From: Bdellovibrionales bacterium
GTDB lineage: Bacteria; Bdellovibrionota; UBA1018
DNA: 15,032 nucleotides
Direction of reading: 5' to 3'
NCBI GenBank assembly: GCA_018968995.1
Contig: JAGWZD010000021.1
Coordinates: 1-15,032 of the forward strand
Shown here: piece after piece, positions 13,221-15,032 of the stretch
How the letters are laid out: every line of letters starts with the position of its first letter
How positions within the stretch are numbered: position 1 is the first letter of the stretch
Translations under genes and position numbers: made by a program
The notes under the pieces: generated by a model
Database searches by the model: none
What the model was told of the DNA's origin: nothing
What the model saw: only the letters and a program-made list of their open reading frames with translations

Positions 13221-15032
13221 TCAAAACAACAGTTTCCAAACATTATACATATTCATGAAAAAGGGGTTATTGGCGCGCGCGAGGTCTTGAGCCATCAACT
13301 CTTCGCGCTCCCAAAAATGGAGTTTTACTGCCGTTGCGCCGTAGCCCTCATCATAGCTCGTGGCGTTTTCCCCTCGACGAAACACCAAGGATTGCGGGTA
13401 GCGATTCATGGTTGTTTTGACCTGCTTCAAAAGCTGGAATGCTTGAGATCTCAGCCCGCTTGCCCGCGCAGCCCAATGCATCTTCTTGTCTCCGAGGATG
13501 ATCTTTCGCACCGCCAAAGCATGACGCATACGAATAGAGGTAACCTCCAACATGGCGCGAAGCTCTACATTACGAATGCCAGTGAGCGGCGGCTCTGCAG
13601 CAATGGCTTCCTCAAGCAGCGCAATTTCTGTTTTTAGTCGCCTCTTGTTTCCAAATAGATCTTTCAGAAGAGTTCGATCATGAATCGGCTTAAACCACGC
13701 AATTTCATCCATCAGGTTGGATGAGCTCAGCATTCGAATGACTTGCTTGCGACTAAAGTATTCATGTTGGAACGAAGTAATCTGCTTCCAAACTTCCACA
13801 TCTTCTCCGAGTAGTCGGAGCGCAAGCCAAGGGTCAGTAGCAGCCTGCGGCCAAGCCTGAAGGGCAACGTTCCAATCAAAGAGCCAATATCCCAGTTCTT
13901 GCCCGGTAGTGAAGGTGAGATGACCGGACACTCCGCTTTTGACCACTTCATCAAAGTCCGCTCGTCTTTGCGTGAAGTAATCGGTCAAGAAAATCGGAAC
14001 ATCAATATCCATCCCAACGTAATAGCTTGTTTCAGGATAAAACCAGGTAGGCCGCCTATCCCGCTGCTGAAGCATGAAGTCTCGAATATCGGAAAAATCT
14101 TTACGTCCATAAACCGGCGTAGGTGAATCGGAAAGTGAGTAGAACATCACAGTATGGGGAAGCACTCCAACACTGGGATGCGCGTATTGCGCTATGAAAT
14201 TATAATTTCCGTACTTAGGGTCATCTTGGCCAGTAGAGGTGTGGATCTTGATGAAGAGATTTTTCCCGTGTTCACTCAGAATTCTCCGAGTCTCTTCCAT
14301 CCAGTCCAAGGTTCGCTCGACATTAGTCGAGGTAAACTCGGTGGTTCCCATTTCAGCGCCTAAAAAATCAAATTCGTAATCCGAAATAATTTTATTAAGA
14401 TTCTCGCGCAGAGGCTTACGCCAAGTTCTATCAGACAGGGTGGCCCAAATCGGAACCAAATGAAGTGCTTTCTGCTGTGCCAAAGCAAATGCTGCACTAA
14501 AACCCACCTCCAGGCCGGCTTCGCGCGCTAGCCTCAGCGCTCTCTGAAGGTGCTTCTTATTCGAGGTTCGTAAAGTTTGAATCTGAATGACGTTCTGTTG
14601 GTTTCGAACTAACCAACGAATCGTATCATCAGCAATACTTAGATCGTCCATCAAGAATCCATTCACCCACTCCGAGGGGTGCATCGTGTGCAAATGAAAC
14701 CCTCGCTTAGCCACACGGGCCGTAAACTGCCCTGTTCGGCCGCAAGCCGCCTGCACCTGCTCGGGCTTTGGGGTGATCTGAATTCGAGGATGCGGAAATA
14801 AAAAGCCCATCTCGAAAACTGCCGCATAAAGTTGCTCGCGCCTCATTGCCGCATCGGGCCCCGATGCAACGATTCGCAAAGCGTCGCCAACACACTCAAT
14901 GGCATAGGCTGGCGCGGAATCATGGACCCAAGTGACTGAAGGAATACGAGAGGAAAACGAAGACCAAATTTTTTGAAGATCTTTCTCTGCCCAAAGTTCT
15001 TTAGATACTGGCTCTTTGACGGTTTCGACAGC
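13221..15032 (-). CDS. Large glycoside-hydrolase-like protein, N-terminus outside window
   Basis: The frame is open from the right edge to the stop at 13221, giving 603 visible residues; a TTG at 14879 is internal, not the start. Residues about 40-90 (GDALRIVASGPDAAMRREQLYAAVFEMGFLFPHP, in part) resemble the chitobiase/GH67 N-terminal-like domain with its '..L..ALFE.LG.RF..P' ending. Next come segments like strands and helices of a TIM barrel: VAKRGFHLHTMHPSEW, NVIQIQTLR, LEVGFSAAF, FDFLGAEMGTTEF, FIKIHTST, TWFYPETSYYVG and GVSGHLTFTTGQELGYWLFDW. Glu in GAEMGTTEF and YPETS are candidate acidic catalytic residues, by inference. The last third is helical and rich in charged and Arg residues. 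This layout suggests a DUF4838/GH67/GH20-like hydrolase acting on glycans, but the family is not confirmed. A 90-nt gap separates it from the small gene downstream. Confidence 0.65.
   Translation of the reverse strand, partial: AVETVKEPVSKELWAEKDLQKIWSSFSSRIPSVTWVHDSAPAYAIECVGDALRIVASGPDAAMRREQLYAAVFEMGFLFPHPRIQITPKPEQVQAACGRTGQFTARVAKRGFHLHTMHPSEWVNGFLMDDLSIADDTIRWLVRNQQNVIQIQTLRTSNKKHLQRALRLAREAGLEVGFSAAFALAQQKALHLVPIWATLSDRTWRKPLRENLNKIISDYEFDFLGAEMGTTEFTSTNVERTLDWMEETRRILSEHGKNLFIKIHTSTGQDDPKYGNYNFIAQYAHPSVGVLPHTVMFYSLSDSPTPVYGRKDFSDIRDFMLQQRDRRPTWFYPETSYYVGMDIDVPIFLTDYFTQRRADFDEVVKSGVSGHLTFTTGQELGYWLFDWNVALQAWPQAATDPWLALRLLGEDVEVWKQITSFQHEYFSRKQVIRMLSSSNLMDEIAWFKPIHDRTLLKDLFGNKRRLKTEIALLEEAIAAEPPLTGIRNVELRAMLEVTSIRMRHALAVRKIILGDKKMHWAARASGLRSQAFQLLKQVKTTMNRYPQSLVFRRGENATSYDEGYGATAVKLHFWEREELMAQDLARANNPFFMNMYNVWKLLF

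Noticed and set aside
13044..13637. Plus-strand frame of 197 codons
   Set aside because: It lies antisense to the large glycoside-hydrolase-like gene and the small gene, has no recognisable motif, and no ribosome binding site was found.
14877..14879. TTG as the start of the large right-hand gene
   Set aside because: The frame remains open for 51 more codons to the window edge and the upstream residues look like normal protein. The gene is therefore truncated by the window.

Overview
This window looks like chromosomal housekeeping DNA from a Gram-negative (double-membrane) bacterium. Evidence for that includes an outer-membrane beta-barrel protein ending in Phe, a lipobox protein, lspA and lgt, a binding-protein-dependent uptake cassette and a DksA-type protein. 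The Lgt motif form (GRLGC...GCCYG) and the RNase HI with a C-terminal hybrid-binding domain suggest a lineage formerly called Deltaproteobacteria, for example Bdellovibrionota. That placement is inference and was not tested by any search. There are no tRNA, rRNA, CRISPR, phage or transposon signals, and no gene-free gap exceeds about 100 bases.

Left part (1-2450). A minus-strand unit runs DksA-like protein -> galU -> a partial exported protein cut by the window edge. A possible hairpin covers the galU ribosome binding site. Divergent from this unit is an exported beta-barrel protein, best started at 1593. It contains a perfect 11-bp inverted repeat and its 3' end overlaps the next minus-strand gene by 10 bp.

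Middle part (2441-9446). Ten minus-strand genes are packed with overlaps or gaps of at most 12 nt, so they probably form one operon. In transcription order they are: exported beta-rich protein, EamA-type transporter, fRMsr-like GAF protein, winged-helix/nucleotidyltransferase-like protein, lspA, lgt, plsY, and a BtuF/BtuC/BtuD-type metal-chelate ABC importer. The core joins lipoprotein maturation (Lgt then LspA) to phospholipid synthesis (PlsY), followed by corrinoid or siderophore uptake. Several members carry substitutions at well-known motif positions: the ABC Q-loop, Lgt, the GAF cysteine and the NTase motif.

Right part (9447-15032). A plus-strand group encodes a cysteine-rich lipoprotein, an M50 site-2-type protease with CBS domains and an RNase HI with a C-terminal hybrid-binding domain. 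It abuts a convergent minus-strand gene with no base between them. Further right, on the minus strand, are an unidentified envelope-type protein, an intrinsic terminator, a small hypothetical protein and a large protein resembling a TIM-barrel glycoside hydrolase, open to the right edge.

I see no convincing new defence or mobile system. The items most worth a second look are the ten-gene envelope operon with its wHTH-NTase fusion, the C-terminal hybrid-binding domain on RNase HI, the Q-loop-variant ATPase, the large glycoside-hydrolase-like protein and the hairpin over the galU start.
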